A DNA stretch of 64,000 nt from Pythium myriotylum (Eukaryota > Oomycota > Peronosporomycetes > Pythiales > Pythiaceae). Of the stretch, positions 17,547 through 26,951 are shown piece after piece (position 1 is the first letter of the stretch; every line of letters starts with the position of its first letter). Both the position numbers and the translations under genes were made by a program. The stretch lies in the NCBI GenBank assembly GCA_023091665.1, contig JALJCQ010000007.1:1-64000 (forward strand). The letters are read 5' to 3'. Below the pieces are notes generated by a model that ran no database searches, was not told where the DNA came from, and saw nothing but the letters and a program-made list of their open reading frames with translations.

Positions 17547-19058
17547 TTACCAGTCATCACCCTTCGCAGGTGCCCTTCCTTCGACCGTATCGTCGCCGGT
17601 TGGGTGGTGGTTCCTCCACATCGAACCCTCACCCTTCACATCGCTCACAAAGCAGAACGCAGCGGCACCCGCAACGAAGAAACTTAGTCGAGCAAAGCCC
17701 TCATCTCGTTGACCGATCGACTTGAACATAATACTCCAGCACAGCCCACCGACATTACCACCCGCACCAACGATACCAGAAACCATTCCAGTGAACTGGG
17801 GAGCGACGTAGGGAACGATGCCGTAGGTCGCACCAGTGCAGCATTGCACGAAGATACCGAAGACGATGAGCATCGGGATGCTGCCACTCAGTGTCGTGAC
17901 GCGACTGAACACGTACAACGACGCAGCCTGCCCAGCGAACGCCACAAACTGCACGAAAATGCGACCACGCATGGCCCATCGACGGCTGGCCACGTCCGAC
18001 GCGTAGCCGCCAGCCGCACGAGCGAAAAGACACATGAGCCCGAAGAGCGACGAGATGAGACTGGCGCGCGTCTGCGAGAGAAGGCGACACTTGTTGGCGT
18101 CGGTCGTCGGATCACACGCGTCGCCGCGCTTAAAGTCCTCGTAGTAAAAGAGACTGAGCACGTTGTGGACCTGGAGCTCGACGCCGAAGGAGCACGCGTA
18201 CTGGAACGCGAGGATCCAGACAACAGGCCTCGCCGCTACGTTCAGCATGGCCGTCTTGACATCCGTCTTGAGTACGGGAGCCTTCGCGACGTCGTTCTCG
18301 TTCTCATGGAGCTTCTTGAGGTCGCGGTAGTTGCCGTGCGGACAGTCATCCGAGTACAAGTACAGGAAGACGCCCGTCACGACCATGACGACCGCCGGGA
18401 TGACGAGCGTGAGGCGCCAGCCCATGTCGTCCGAGACAGTGCCGCCCGTGGTGACGAGGTCAAAGAGCAGCGGTGTGATGAGGTAGGCGCCGCCAGCACC
18501 CAGGTTCCCCCAGCCAGCGGCGAGCGCGTTCGCACTACCCACGACCTCCTTCGTGAACATGGTCGACGTCCAGTACGCCGTGGCCACGAAGGTACAGCCC
18601 ACGAGGCCGATGAAGAACCGTGCAAACATGAGTCCCGAGTACGACGTGACAAGTGCCGCCGAGGCCACTGGTACGGCGCCCAGCACGAGCAGCGTGGCCT
18701 GCACGGTGCGTGAGCCGTAGCGGTCGCAGAGTACTCCGGCGACGACGCGACCCATGATGGTGCTGGCGACCGAGACGATGTTGGAGTTGGAGATCTGGTC
18801 GTCGGTGAGGTGGAGCTGTTTCTTGATCGTGGGCATGATGGGCGGGATGGAGAACCACCCGAAGAACGCGATGAAGAAGGAGAACCAGGCGAAGTGGAAG
18901 GCGCGCATGTGGGGACGCTGGGCGGAGAGTAGCTTGATCTCACACGCGCGGTCTCCTTGTGTGGGGTCGGTGGCGATGGCGAAGACTCGGCGTTTCGTGA
19001 CGCCGGGGGTGGTGACCATGCCGGTGTAGTAGTCGGGTTCAGGGGTCTTGAGGTTCAT
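17547..19058 (-). CDS. NRT2: High-affinity nitrate transporter NRT2, copy 2
   Basis: A 503-residue nitrate/nitrite porter, paralogue of the gene at 12160-13707, with the same GWGNLGAGG and GIVGAGGNVGGL signatures. The offset to copy 1 is constant (5351 bp) and the sequences appear the same over at least 1.1 kb. Upstream of 17845 (the 3' coding end) they then differ at many positions, including QCCTGATYG against QACTGTTYG and a different C-terminal tail ending AKGDDW. It is divergent to NR copy 2. The function is the same, proton-coupled nitrate uptake. The differing cytosolic C-terminus could alter regulation or trafficking, which is inference. Confidence 0.95.
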   Translation of the reverse strand: MNLKTPEPDYYTGMVTTPGVTKRRVFAIATDPTQGDRACEIKLLSAQRPHMRAFHFAWFSFFIAFFGWFSIPPIMPTIKKQLHLTDDQISNSNIVSVASTIMGRVVAGVLCDRYGSRTVQATLLVLGAVPVASAALVTSYSGLMFARFFIGLVGCTFVATAYWTSTMFTKEVVGSANALAAGWGNLGAGGAYLITPLLFDLVTTGGTVSDDMGWRLTLVIPAVVMVVTGVFLYLYSDDCPHGNYRDLKKLHENENDVAKAPVLKTDVKTAMLNVAARPVVWILAFQYACSFGVELQVHNVLSLFYYEDFKRGDACDPTTDANKCRLLSQTRASLISSLFGLMCLFARAAGGYASDVASRRWAMRGRIFVQFVAFAGQAASLYVFSRVTTLSGSIPMLIVFGIFVQCCTGATYGIVPYVAPQFTGMVSGIVGAGGNVGGLCWSIMFKSIGQRDEGFARLSFFVAGAAAFCFVSDVKGEGSMWRNHHPTGDDTVEGRAPAKGDDW

Positions 19059-19110
19059 GGTGTGTCTTGGGTGTGTCTTGGGTGTCTTGTGCGTGTCTTG
19101 TGCGTGTGTG
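19059..19110 (-). repeat. Shorter minisatellite in the NRT2 copy 2 leader
   Basis: The same GGTGTGTCTTG-type units as before copy 1 occur here, but with only two perfect units followed by GTGTCTTGTGC variants. Homology between the copies continues to GCAAAGTG near 19139 and then stops. Confidence 0.85.
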
Positions 19111-20131
19111 TTGATGTGTGCGGGGTAGATCGCAAAGTGGGCTCTAGTATGCCTGTCCTCGCCAATGCCGACAGTGGGTGGAGAACTTCCGGTGGCTTAG
19201 GAGGGAACTGTTCCAGCAAAAACCAAGGAATCAACATGAGAATCCCCGGCCGGCAGCGCTGATGCACCCTCGTTTGTAGGCTTCCTCTTGAATTTATTCA
19301 TTAAGAATAAGGCTTCAGCCGCACACGGGTCTGTTCAGCTTATAACCTGTAAATGCCATTACTGTCAAGTCCCAAGCTGCACGTAGGGACGGCCGTGTGC
19401 CCTGCTCAACTTCCGTTGGGCGAAGTATGAGACAAGAAGCACGGAAGCACTACCATCATGGTTCCAAAGAATGGTTTCAACCAATCATGTCCCCTATGGC
19501 TCAAGGTTCAGTACTGAAGCTGAGCCCGTGCGTTGAAAACCATGGGTAGAGGCATTTGGTTCAGCTATCGCAACTCACTTGTTGTAACGCAATAAACTGT
19601 AGACCCGACTTCAAACAGAAAGAAGAGAGACGGTCGAATGGTCTGAGAACGGCTACAGGCAAGCTCCCCGTCTGGGAAGATTTTCAAACAGTCCAACTTG
19701 GACCGCCGAGCAGCTGATCGTTTACGTCGCAATCCTGTGGATGGATTTTTTAGCTGAGCGTTGAGTTATCCTCAAATCCCCTCCACCAACTGACGAACTC
19801 GAATGGACCCTTCCTTCGGCGGCCATAGAAGACGTAGCCAATAGGATCGTCTCACCGTCAGCCCACGAATATGGAGACGTGGCGGCGTTGCGACGCGCGA
19901 CAAGCGAGACGGCTGATTCGCCTTAGCTGCCACGCACTCCAATTATGGGTGACTCAAATTCCGTCTCTTGTCAAATCCTAAGATCGCTAAGCGAACACAG
20001 ACGCAGCTCATCCAGGACCTAAGACGATCACATGAGAGATTGAGCAGGGACATGAGTCACCCGCAAGTCGAGTGCGTTATCCGAAATTGTAGTCATTCCC
20101 ACTCTCTCCCTCTCTCGCTCGCTCGCTCGCC
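19111..20131. promoter_or_regulatory. Divergent NRT2-NR promoter region, copy 2
   Basis: This is the counterpart of 13788-14847, but most of the sequence does not align. Retained blocks are CGTTGAGTTATCCTCAA (19759-19775), GTAGCCAAT (19833-19841), TATGGAGACGNGGCGGCG (19870-19887), GGGTGACTCA (19947-19956) and TGAGTCACCC (20053-20062). The last of these starts the 2.58-kb segment identical to copy 1. No gene is seen. Confidence 0.65.
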
Positions 20132-22630
20132 ATGCCTCCCACCACCACCACCACGACCATCGACCCTCGCGACGTCGGCACGCCCGACGACTGGATCCCT
20201 CGCCACCCAGACCTCATCCGCCTCACGGGTCGACACCCGTTCAACTGCGAGCCACCACTACGCCACCTCAAGACCTTCGTCACACCCAGCGACGTCCACT
20301 ATGTGCGCAACCACGGAGCTGTGCCGCGGCTCACATGGGATGACCACTCCTTCAGCATCGACGGGCTCGTGGACTCGCCACGAAGCTTCTCCATGGACGA
20401 GGTCACGAGAGACTTCGCCGACAAGGTCGTGTCGATGCCTGTGCTGCTAGTGTGTGCAGGCAACCGCCGCAAGGAGCAGAACATGATCAAGAAGTCGATC
20501 GGGTTCAGCTGGGGCGCCGGCGCGGCCTCGACGGCTGTCTGGACGGGTGTGCGGCTCAGTGAGCTACTCGCAGTCTGTGGCGTCGACACGTCACGCGCCA
20601 AGTACGTCTGGTTCGAAGGCGCGGACACGCTCCCACACAGCAACTACGGCACGTGCATCCCGGCGCATACGGCGCTGGACCCGTCGTGCGACGTGCTGGT
20701 CGCGTGGGAGATGAACGGCGAACGCCTCACACCAGACCACGGCTTCCCCGTGCGCATCATCGTGCCGGGCCACATCGGCGGCCGCATGGTCAAGTGGCTC
20801 ACGCGCATCCACGTGAGCGACATTGAGTCGACCAACCACCACCACCTCCACGACAACCGCGTGCTGCCGTCGCACGTCGACGCCGACAAAGCCACGGCCG
20901 AGAACTGGTGGGCGCGACCCGAGTTCGCCATCCAGGAGCTCAACATCAACTCGGTCTTGCTCTCTCCGGGACACGAGGAGAAACTCGATCTCGCCGGCGA
21001 TGACTTCTACACGGTCAGCGGGTATGCGTACACGGGTGGTGGACGCCGCGTGCACCGCGTCGAGGTGACGCTCAACGACGGCAAGCAGTGGCTCGACTGC
21101 CACATCAAGGACACGGAGAAGCCGAACGCGGCCGGGAAGATGTGGTGCTGGGTGCAGTTCGAGCTGTCGCTTCCCGTGGCGGCGCTGCTGCGTGCCAAGG
21201 AGATCTGCGTGCGGGCATGGGACGTCGCCATGAACACGCAGCCTGAGTTCCCGACGTGGAACGTCATGGGTATGATGAACAACCCGTGGTTCCGCGTGCG
21301 GATCCACCGCACGGAGGACTCGATTCTCTTTGAGCATCCGACCAACGGCGGCTCTCTCAAGGGAGGCTGGATGACCACAGAACGCATCGTCCGGACCATC
21401 GACAAGACTGTCGACGAGGACGACGATGGCGATAGCCTCGTGGATCCGTCGAAGGAGTCCGCGGCGGTCGCTGTCGACGGAGACGAGCTGACTGTCGATC
21501 GACAGAAGCAGAAGCTGGCACAGATCGCAGCCAAGCTGCCGCTCATCTCTCGCGACGAGATCGCCAAGCACAACTCTCGAGAGAGCTGTTGGTTTATCTG
21601 TCGCGGACTCGTGTACGACGCCACGACGTTCCTGGACGCGCACCCGGGTGGAGCCGCGAGCATCTTGCTCTGCGCTGGCACCGACTGCTCGGACGAGTTC
21701 GAGTCGATCCACTCGAGCAAGGCCTGGGGAATGCTCGCTCCCTACTGCATCGGTCGCTGCGAAGGCGACGAAGAGGCCACCACGGAAGACGACGCATCAG
21801 TCACGGACACGGCGTCCGAGGATGGAGACGCCGTGGCTTTGCGAGGACCACAGAAAGTGCCGCTCGTGCTTATCTCGAAGCAGGTCGTGAGCCGCGATAC
21901 GCGCGTGTTCCGCTTCGCGTTGCCGGCCAAACACCTCAAGCTTGGACTCCCGACGGGAAACCACGTGCTGCTCTACGCCAAGATCCGTGGCAAGACGGTC
22001 GTGCGCGCGTACACGCCTATCTCTCCAAATGACGACGAAGGCTTTGTCTCATTCCTCATCAAGATCTACTTTGCCGGCGAGAACCCGGCGCACCCGGAGG
22101 GAGGTCTCTTCTCGCAGTACCTGGACGAGCTCCACCTGGGCTCTCGCATCGAGGTCAAGGGTCCGCTGGGCCATTTCACGTACCGAGGACGTGGAGATTG
22201 CTGCATCGACGGTCGTCAGCCGTTCCATGTCTCCAAGTTCGGTCTCATCGCCGGCGGCACGGGCATCACGCCTATCTACCAAATTCTACGCGCGATCCTC
22301 AGCGACCCAGAAGACACGACGAGCGTATCGCTCATCTACTGCGCACGCACCGAGAAGGATCTTCTGTTGCGCGACGAACTCGAGGCGCTGCAGCGCACGA
22401 GACCGGCGCAGTGTCGTATCTTCTATACGCTGTCGGATCTCGCCCCGGGCGAGTCTCCCGAGTGGACTCAGGGTCGATCGCAGCTGACGTTCGCGATGGT
22501 AGAGGAGGTGATCGGTCGCGATGCGAGCCACGTGGCTCTCTGTGGGCCACCGGGACTGCTGCAGTACGCGTGCTTGCCGGCGCTGGAGAAGCTGGGGTAC
22601 GACAGCACGCTGCAGGTGACGCAATTGTAA
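20132..22630 (+). CDS. NR: Assimilatory nitrate reductase, copy 2
   Basis: The encoded 832 residues are the same as in copy 1: Mo-pterin domain with Cys108, cytochrome b5 with His504/His527, FAD domain and NAD(P)H domain. It lies directly upstream of nitrite reductase in the same direction, with 629 bp between stop and start, so nitrite produced here can be passed on by a co-regulated neighbour. Divergent to NRT2 copy 2. The retained silent difference at 22258 shows that the copies are not simply one sequence printed twice. After the stop, the 3' flanks are still alignable for a short distance (TTTTCGCA) and then diverge. Confidence 0.97.
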   Translation: MPPTTTTTTIDPRDVGTPDDWIPRHPDLIRLTGRHPFNCEPPLRHLKTFVTPSDVHYVRNHGAVPRLTWDDHSFSIDGLVDSPRSFSMDEVTRDFADKVVSMPVLLVCAGNRRKEQNMIKKSIGFSWGAGAASTAVWTGVRLSELLAVCGVDTSRAKYVWFEGADTLPHSNYGTCIPAHTALDPSCDVLVAWEMNGERLTPDHGFPVRIIVPGHIGGRMVKWLTRIHVSDIESTNHHHLHDNRVLPSHVDADKATAENWWARPEFAIQELNINSVLLSPGHEEKLDLAGDDFYTVSGYAYTGGGRRVHRVEVTLNDGKQWLDCHIKDTEKPNAAGKMWCWVQFELSLPVAALLRAKEICVRAWDVAMNTQPEFPTWNVMGMMNNPWFRVRIHRTEDSILFEHPTNGGSLKGGWMTTERIVRTIDKTVDEDDDGDSLVDPSKESAAVAVDGDELTVDRQKQKLAQIAAKLPLISRDEIAKHNSRESCWFICRGLVYDATTFLDAHPGGAASILLCAGTDCSDEFESIHSSKAWGMLAPYCIGRCEGDEEATTEDDASVTDTASEDGDAVALRGPQKVPLVLISKQVVSRDTRVFRFALPAKHLKLGLPTGNHVLLYAKIRGKTVVRAYTPISPNDDEGFVSFLIKIYFAGENPAHPEGGLFSQYLDELHLGSRIEVKGPLGHFTYRGRGDCCIDGRQPFHVSKFGLIAGGTGITPIYQILRAILSDPEDTTSVSLIYCARTEKDLLLRDELEALQRTRPAQCRIFYTLSDLAPGESPEWTQGRSQLTFAMVEEVIGRDASHVALCGPPGLLQYACLPALEKLGYDSTLQVTQL

Positions 22631-23259
22631 TTTCGATCCGTTTTCGCACAATCAGAAGTAGGGCTGTTTTCACTCAATTACTATACTTCTAGCCGTTTGC
22701 TCGCTGGCCCCCCCAAACTGACTGTTCTCAGACAAAGACGATTTCTGGAACTCGGCAAAGCCAGTTTCTGTCTTTTTTTCTCTGGTCTCGTACATTCCTG
22801 ATGACTCAGTGCGAAACGTCAGTTGATTTCTGAAGGAGATGAGCCATCTTCTGGTGATGGTGAGACGGCGCCCATCCACTCCCATGGATGAGTTTCAAGT
22901 CCTGGCCCTGGTCTCTGTTCTCTCGCGTGGCCTTTTTCCCGCCGGTGCGTTTCATATCCACGTCCACCAATCGCGCGCGGTGCTTGGGACTGCGATGCTG
23001 CGTCATGACCTCCGCGACACGTCAGGACGTTGCTGATTGGCTCGCCATGCGGCATCATCGCGCCCTGCGATGCGTTCTGGTGATGCGCATCCCTGTCTCC
23101 TCCTTCGCGATGACTTCTCCAAAATTCCCCCTCGCCCCCCCCCCCCCCCCCCCCCCCCCCTCCCTTCCCTTCCTCGCTTCATCCCCACGCATTTATTTCC
23201 CTCGCTCATTCTTTTTCTCGCCAAGCCAACCACAAGACCCCACGAAGAACGCCGTCATC
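22631..23259 (+). promoter_or_regulatory. Upstream region of nitrite reductase
   Basis: The 629-bp spacer contains TGACTCA at 22802-22808, the core motif of the NR/NRT2 promoters, and CCAAT-type boxes (CCACCAATCG near 22966 and GATTGGC near 23035). It also has GCTCATTCTTTTTCTC at 23204-23219, which matches the first part of the oomycete initiator and lies about 41-56 nt before the ATG at 23260. The frame is open upstream to 22888, but the initiator places transcription start after that, so the longer ORF is not used. Confidence 0.55.
23135..23160 (+). repeat. Poly-C tract (26 C)
   Basis: An uninterrupted C run lies about 100 nt before the nitrite reductase start codon, just upstream of the presumed transcription start. 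On the other strand it is a G run able to form a quadruplex. Confidence 0.9.
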
Positions 23260-26200
23260 ATGACCAAGCAGGAAGTTGTCGTGGTCGTGGGCAACGGCAT
23301 GGTCGGCCACCGCTTCCTCGAGCGCGTCAAGAAGTACGACGTCGCAAAAAAGTTTGCACTCGTGACGATCGGCGAGGAGCCGCTGCCGCATTACAACCGC
23401 ATGTTGCTGACCGAGTACTTCGAACACCTGAGCATCGATCGCCTACGGCTCGCGACCTCCGAGTGGTACGAGCAGCAGGGCATCGCACTCTCGCTCCAGA
23501 GCCGCGTGGTCGCGATCGACCCACTGAACAAGACTGTCACTTGCACACGGCCGTCGCCGACTGACGCATCTCGAACGGAGACCGTCACGGTCGCCTACGA
23601 TCGCCTGGTGCTCGCCACGGGCTCAAGCTCCGCCATGCCCTCGCTGTCTGGTGTGGACCTCCCAGGGGTTTTCGGGTATCGTACAATCGCCGATCTGGAT
23701 GCCATCATCGCCTACTGTCAGGACCAGCAGCAACGGGAACAGCAGGAACTCAGTCCAAAGAAGTATGCACTCGTCGTAGGCGGCGGGCTCCTGGGTCTCG
23801 AGGCTGCCAAGGCCATCCACGATCTTGGTCTCGGTGTCCGCATCATCAACCGCGGTACACGGCTCATGTCGCGACAGCTCGACGACGCTGGCTCCAAGTT
23901 GCTACAGACTGAGATCGAACGCAAGTTCGGCATCGATGTCTTGTTTAACAAGACTACGAAGCGGCTGGTGGCCGTGGATGACTGCGTCGGTGGTGTCGAG
24001 TTCACAGACGGGGAGCAGATGGACGATGTCTTCCTAGTGGTGTTCGCCACGGGCATCGTACCGCGCGACGAGCTGGCGTCGGGCTGTGGCATGCTAGTCT
24101 CTCGTCGCCGAGGCATCGTGGTCAACGACGCTCTTGAAACAAGCGTCGACGGGGTGTACGCTCTGGGCGAGTGTGTCTCGCACCGTGACGTGAGCTACGG
24201 GCTTGTCGCCCCTGGGTACGAGATGGCCGACGTGCTGGCCAAGAACTTTACGAGCGACACGCCAGACAAGGGTGCGTTCACAGGAAGCGACAGCTCGACC
24301 AAGCTCAAACTCATGGGCATGGAGGTGGCGTCATTTGGCGCATGCTTCCCCGAAGAGCTTGTCGCGGAAGATCCAAAGTACGAGGAGCTCGTATACAACA
24401 ACCCACTGGAAAGGGTCTACAAGCGGCTCTTCTTCTCAGGCGACGGCAAGAAACTGCTGGGTGGTATCCTCGTTGGTGACGCAAGTGACTTCCCGCGACT
24501 CACACTGCTCTACCGCACGCGCCACGAGAAGCCTCTCAAAGAAGCGCCAAACGAGATCCTCCTGGGCAAGCGAGGCGGCTCGGGTGAGGCGCGCGCCGCT
24601 GTACTGGACCTACCCGACGAAGCCCAGGTCTGCTCCTGTAACAATGTGACCAAGGGCGAGCTGTGCTCGGCGATCCGCGAGAAGAAGCTCACGACACTAG
24701 GTGATGTGAAGAAAAACTGCAACGCCGGTACTGCCTGCGGCGGATGCCTGCCGATGGTGAAGGACCTACTAGAGGCCGAGCTACTCGCTGCTGGCACGGC
24801 GGTGGACAAGTCACTCTGTGAGCACTTTGCGTTCTCACGTCAGGAGCTGTTCCAGATCATCCAAGTTGAGGGTTATCGCACCTTCTCCGAAGTGCTCGCC
24901 AAGCACGGGCGTCCGAGCCAGGGCCTACCCACGCGTCAGCGTCACGGCTGCGAGATCTGCAAGCCCACAATCGCGTCGATCCTTGCCAGTCTACTCAACC
25001 AGCACGTGCTCACGGATGACCGCGCCGGACTTCAGGACTCGAATGATCGATTCCTCGCCAATCTCCAAAAGTCAGGCCAGTTCTCCGTCGTGCCGCGCAT
25101 CGCAGGCGGTGAGATCACGCCCGACAAGCTCATCGTGCTGGGCCAAGTGGCTAAGAAGTACGGGCTCTACACCAAGATCACGGGCGGCCAGCGCGTGGAT
25201 CTTTTCGGCGCGCAGAAGCACGAGTTGCCCGAGATCTGGGAGGCCCTCGTCGAAGCGGGTTTCGAGTCAGGCCACGCGTACGGCAAGTCGCTCCGCACGG
25301 TTAAGAGCTGCGTAGGCTCGACGTGGTGCCGGTTCGGCGTGCAGGACTCGGTGGGGTTTGCAATCTTCCTAGAGAACCGATACAAAGGTGTGCGGTCACC
25401 CCACAAGATCAAGGGTGGCGTCTCGGGCTGCACGCGCGAGTGTGCCGAGGCCCGCGGCAAGGACTTCGGTTGCATCGCGACGGAGAAGGGCTACAACGTG
25501 TTCGTCTGCGGTAACGGCGGCGCCAACCCCAAGCACGCCGTACTGCTCGCAAGCGACGTCCCAACGGAGCTCACGGTCAAGTACTTGGATCGTTTCCTCA
25601 TGTACTACATCCGCACAGCCGACCGGCTGCAGCGCACCTCCAAGTGGCTCGAGTCGCTCGAAGGCGGCATCGACCAGCTGCGGCGCGTGATCATCGACGA
25701 TGCGCTCGGCATCTGCGCGTCCCTCGAACAGCAGATGAGCTATCTGCTCGACACGTATGAGTGCGAGTGGAAACGAGTGGTCGAGACACCCGAGTTGCGT
25801 GAGCAATTCCAGCAGTTCGCCAACACCGACAGAACTCAGGAGGAGGTCAAGATGAAGACCGAGCGAGAGCAGAGGCTGCCAGCGACTGGTCGAAGCGGCC
25901 ACCGGAGAGTCGCGGCCAAGACGGTGAGTCGCTCACCTTCGCCGACGTCCTCGACCTCGTCGAGTTCAAACGAGTCAGGTTTTGAGACCGAGTGGGTGAG
26001 CTTTGGCTCGAGCTCCAAGGTTCTGCCCAACACTGGTCGCGCGGTGCTCTATGGCGACACGCAGCTTGCGCTCTTCAACGTGACCGAGCTCTGCAACGGC
26101 GTCGAGAAGGTGTCGTGGTACACGACGCAGAACGTGTGTCCACACGACCACGCGTTCGTGCTGGCGCAGGGCATCGTGGGTGACCATGACGGTCGCGCCA

Positions 26201-26463
26201 AGGTCGCGTGTCCCATGCACAAGCGCACGTTCGCGCTGGCCACGGGCGAGTGCCTCACGGGCGAGGACTACTCGATCGAGACCTTCGAAACCAAAGAGCA
26301 GGATGGCGAGCTCTTTGTGCTGCTGCCCCCTGTCGAAGTGGTGGATGCGAGACTCGGCACGACGCGATTCGTGGCAATGCAAGCAGAGGAGGATGATGGT
26401 GGGGTCACGGTCGAGACCATGGGTGGCGGCTGCGCATCTCAGGACCCACGCCTCGACTGGTAA
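23260..26463 (+). CDS. NiR: NAD(P)H nitrite reductase with fused Rieske domain (NirB-NirD type)
   Basis: A 1067-residue siroheme nitrite reductase that reduces nitrite to ammonium with six electrons from NAD(P)H. Domains in order are: FAD site GNGMVGHRF at residues 9-17; NAD(P)-binding GGGLLGLEAA; BFD-like [2Fe-2S] domain with VCSCNNV and CNAGTACGGC; two sulfite/nitrite reductase half-domains with siroheme/[4Fe-4S] ligands CVGSTWC (C-x5-C) and CTREC (C-x3-C); an acidic and Ser-rich linker; and a C-terminal Rieske domain with NVCPHDH and CPMHKRTF. This fused order is as in fungal enzymes. Start chosen at ATG 23260 because the FAD motif follows at once and an initiator-like site lies just upstream. 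It completes the nitrate cluster. Confidence 0.96.
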   Translation: MTKQEVVVVVGNGMVGHRFLERVKKYDVAKKFALVTIGEEPLPHYNRMLLTEYFEHLSIDRLRLATSEWYEQQGIALSLQSRVVAIDPLNKTVTCTRPSPTDASRTETVTVAYDRLVLATGSSSAMPSLSGVDLPGVFGYRTIADLDAIIAYCQDQQQREQQELSPKKYALVVGGGLLGLEAAKAIHDLGLGVRIINRGTRLMSRQLDDAGSKLLQTEIERKFGIDVLFNKTTKRLVAVDDCVGGVEFTDGEQMDDVFLVVFATGIVPRDELASGCGMLVSRRRGIVVNDALETSVDGVYALGECVSHRDVSYGLVAPGYEMADVLAKNFTSDTPDKGAFTGSDSSTKLKLMGMEVASFGACFPEELVAEDPKYEELVYNNPLERVYKRLFFSGDGKKLLGGILVGDASDFPRLTLLYRTRHEKPLKEAPNEILLGKRGGSGEARAAVLDLPDEAQVCSCNNVTKGELCSAIREKKLTTLGDVKKNCNAGTACGGCLPMVKDLLEAELLAAGTAVDKSLCEHFAFSRQELFQIIQVEGYRTFSEVLAKHGRPSQGLPTRQRHGCEICKPTIASILASLLNQHVLTDDRAGLQDSNDRFLANLQKSGQFSVVPRIAGGEITPDKLIVLGQVAKKYGLYTKITGGQRVDLFGAQKHELPEIWEALVEAGFESGHAYGKSLRTVKSCVGSTWCRFGVQDSVGFAIFLENRYKGVRSPHKIKGGVSGCTRECAEARGKDFGCIATEKGYNVFVCGNGGANPKHAVLLASDVPTELTVKYLDRFLMYYIRTADRLQRTSKWLESLEGGIDQLRRVIIDDALGICASLEQQMSYLLDTYECEWKRVVETPELREQFQQFANTDRTQEEVKMKTEREQRLPATGRSGHRRVAAKTVSRSPSPTSSTSSSSNESGFETEWVSFGSSSKVLPNTGRAVLYGDTQLALFNVTELCNGVEKVSWYTTQNVCPHDHAFVLAQGIVGDHDGRAKVACPMHKRTFALATGECLTGEDYSIETFETKEQDGELFVLLPPVEVVDARLGTTRFVAMQAEEDDGGVTVETMGGGCASQDPRLDW

Positions 26464-26951
26464 TAGCGACTTTGTACAATAATGAAAGCAAAATACCGGT
26501 ACTTTGATTTGATGAAGTTCTAACCGATTTGGATGTGTCATTGATGGACAGGTCCGATTTTTCAACGTCCAAGTACTCAACGTACAGTAAGCTGAGTTAG
26601 GTTCACCAATCTACGACGCTTTCGTTGTGGAAGTGCATACGTACATCACGAAAGGAATAGGAGTCTCGTCTGTCTTTCGTATTTGTGTCACTGACACTTT
26701 TGTGTGTCCCTCAGAGTTATCTGGAGTGAGAGTATCAGTTCCTCTCGGAGTCATGACTCGGCTTCTTACCCAGAATGATACCTGCAGTGAGTTGGGTTCG
26801 TGGGTGGACAACTCTCAAGCTGGCCCCCTGGCTCAGCGAGCCACATCACCGCGAGGGGGCCTGGGCCTACGACTTCTCCTGGCTGATGCCAATCTTCGTT
26901 CTGCTCACAACTCAAGTTGCTTCGTATTGAACACCAAACTCCACCCCAACT
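26464..26951. other. Intergenic region
   Basis: This spacer lies between nitrite reductase and the small secreted protein. An ORF at 26627-27058 overlaps the secreted protein in another frame and has no feature. It is not called. Confidence 0.5.

Noticed and set aside
12160..22630. Duplication as a plain assembly duplicate
   Set aside because: The spacers, 3' ends of NRT2, leader repeats and one silent base in NR differ, so two real loci are more likely. Collapse or conversion of consensus cannot be fully excluded without reads.
22888..23259. N-terminal extension of nitrite reductase by 124 codons
   Set aside because: It reads through the poly-C tract and precedes the initiator-like site. 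The FAD motif starts right after ATG 23260.
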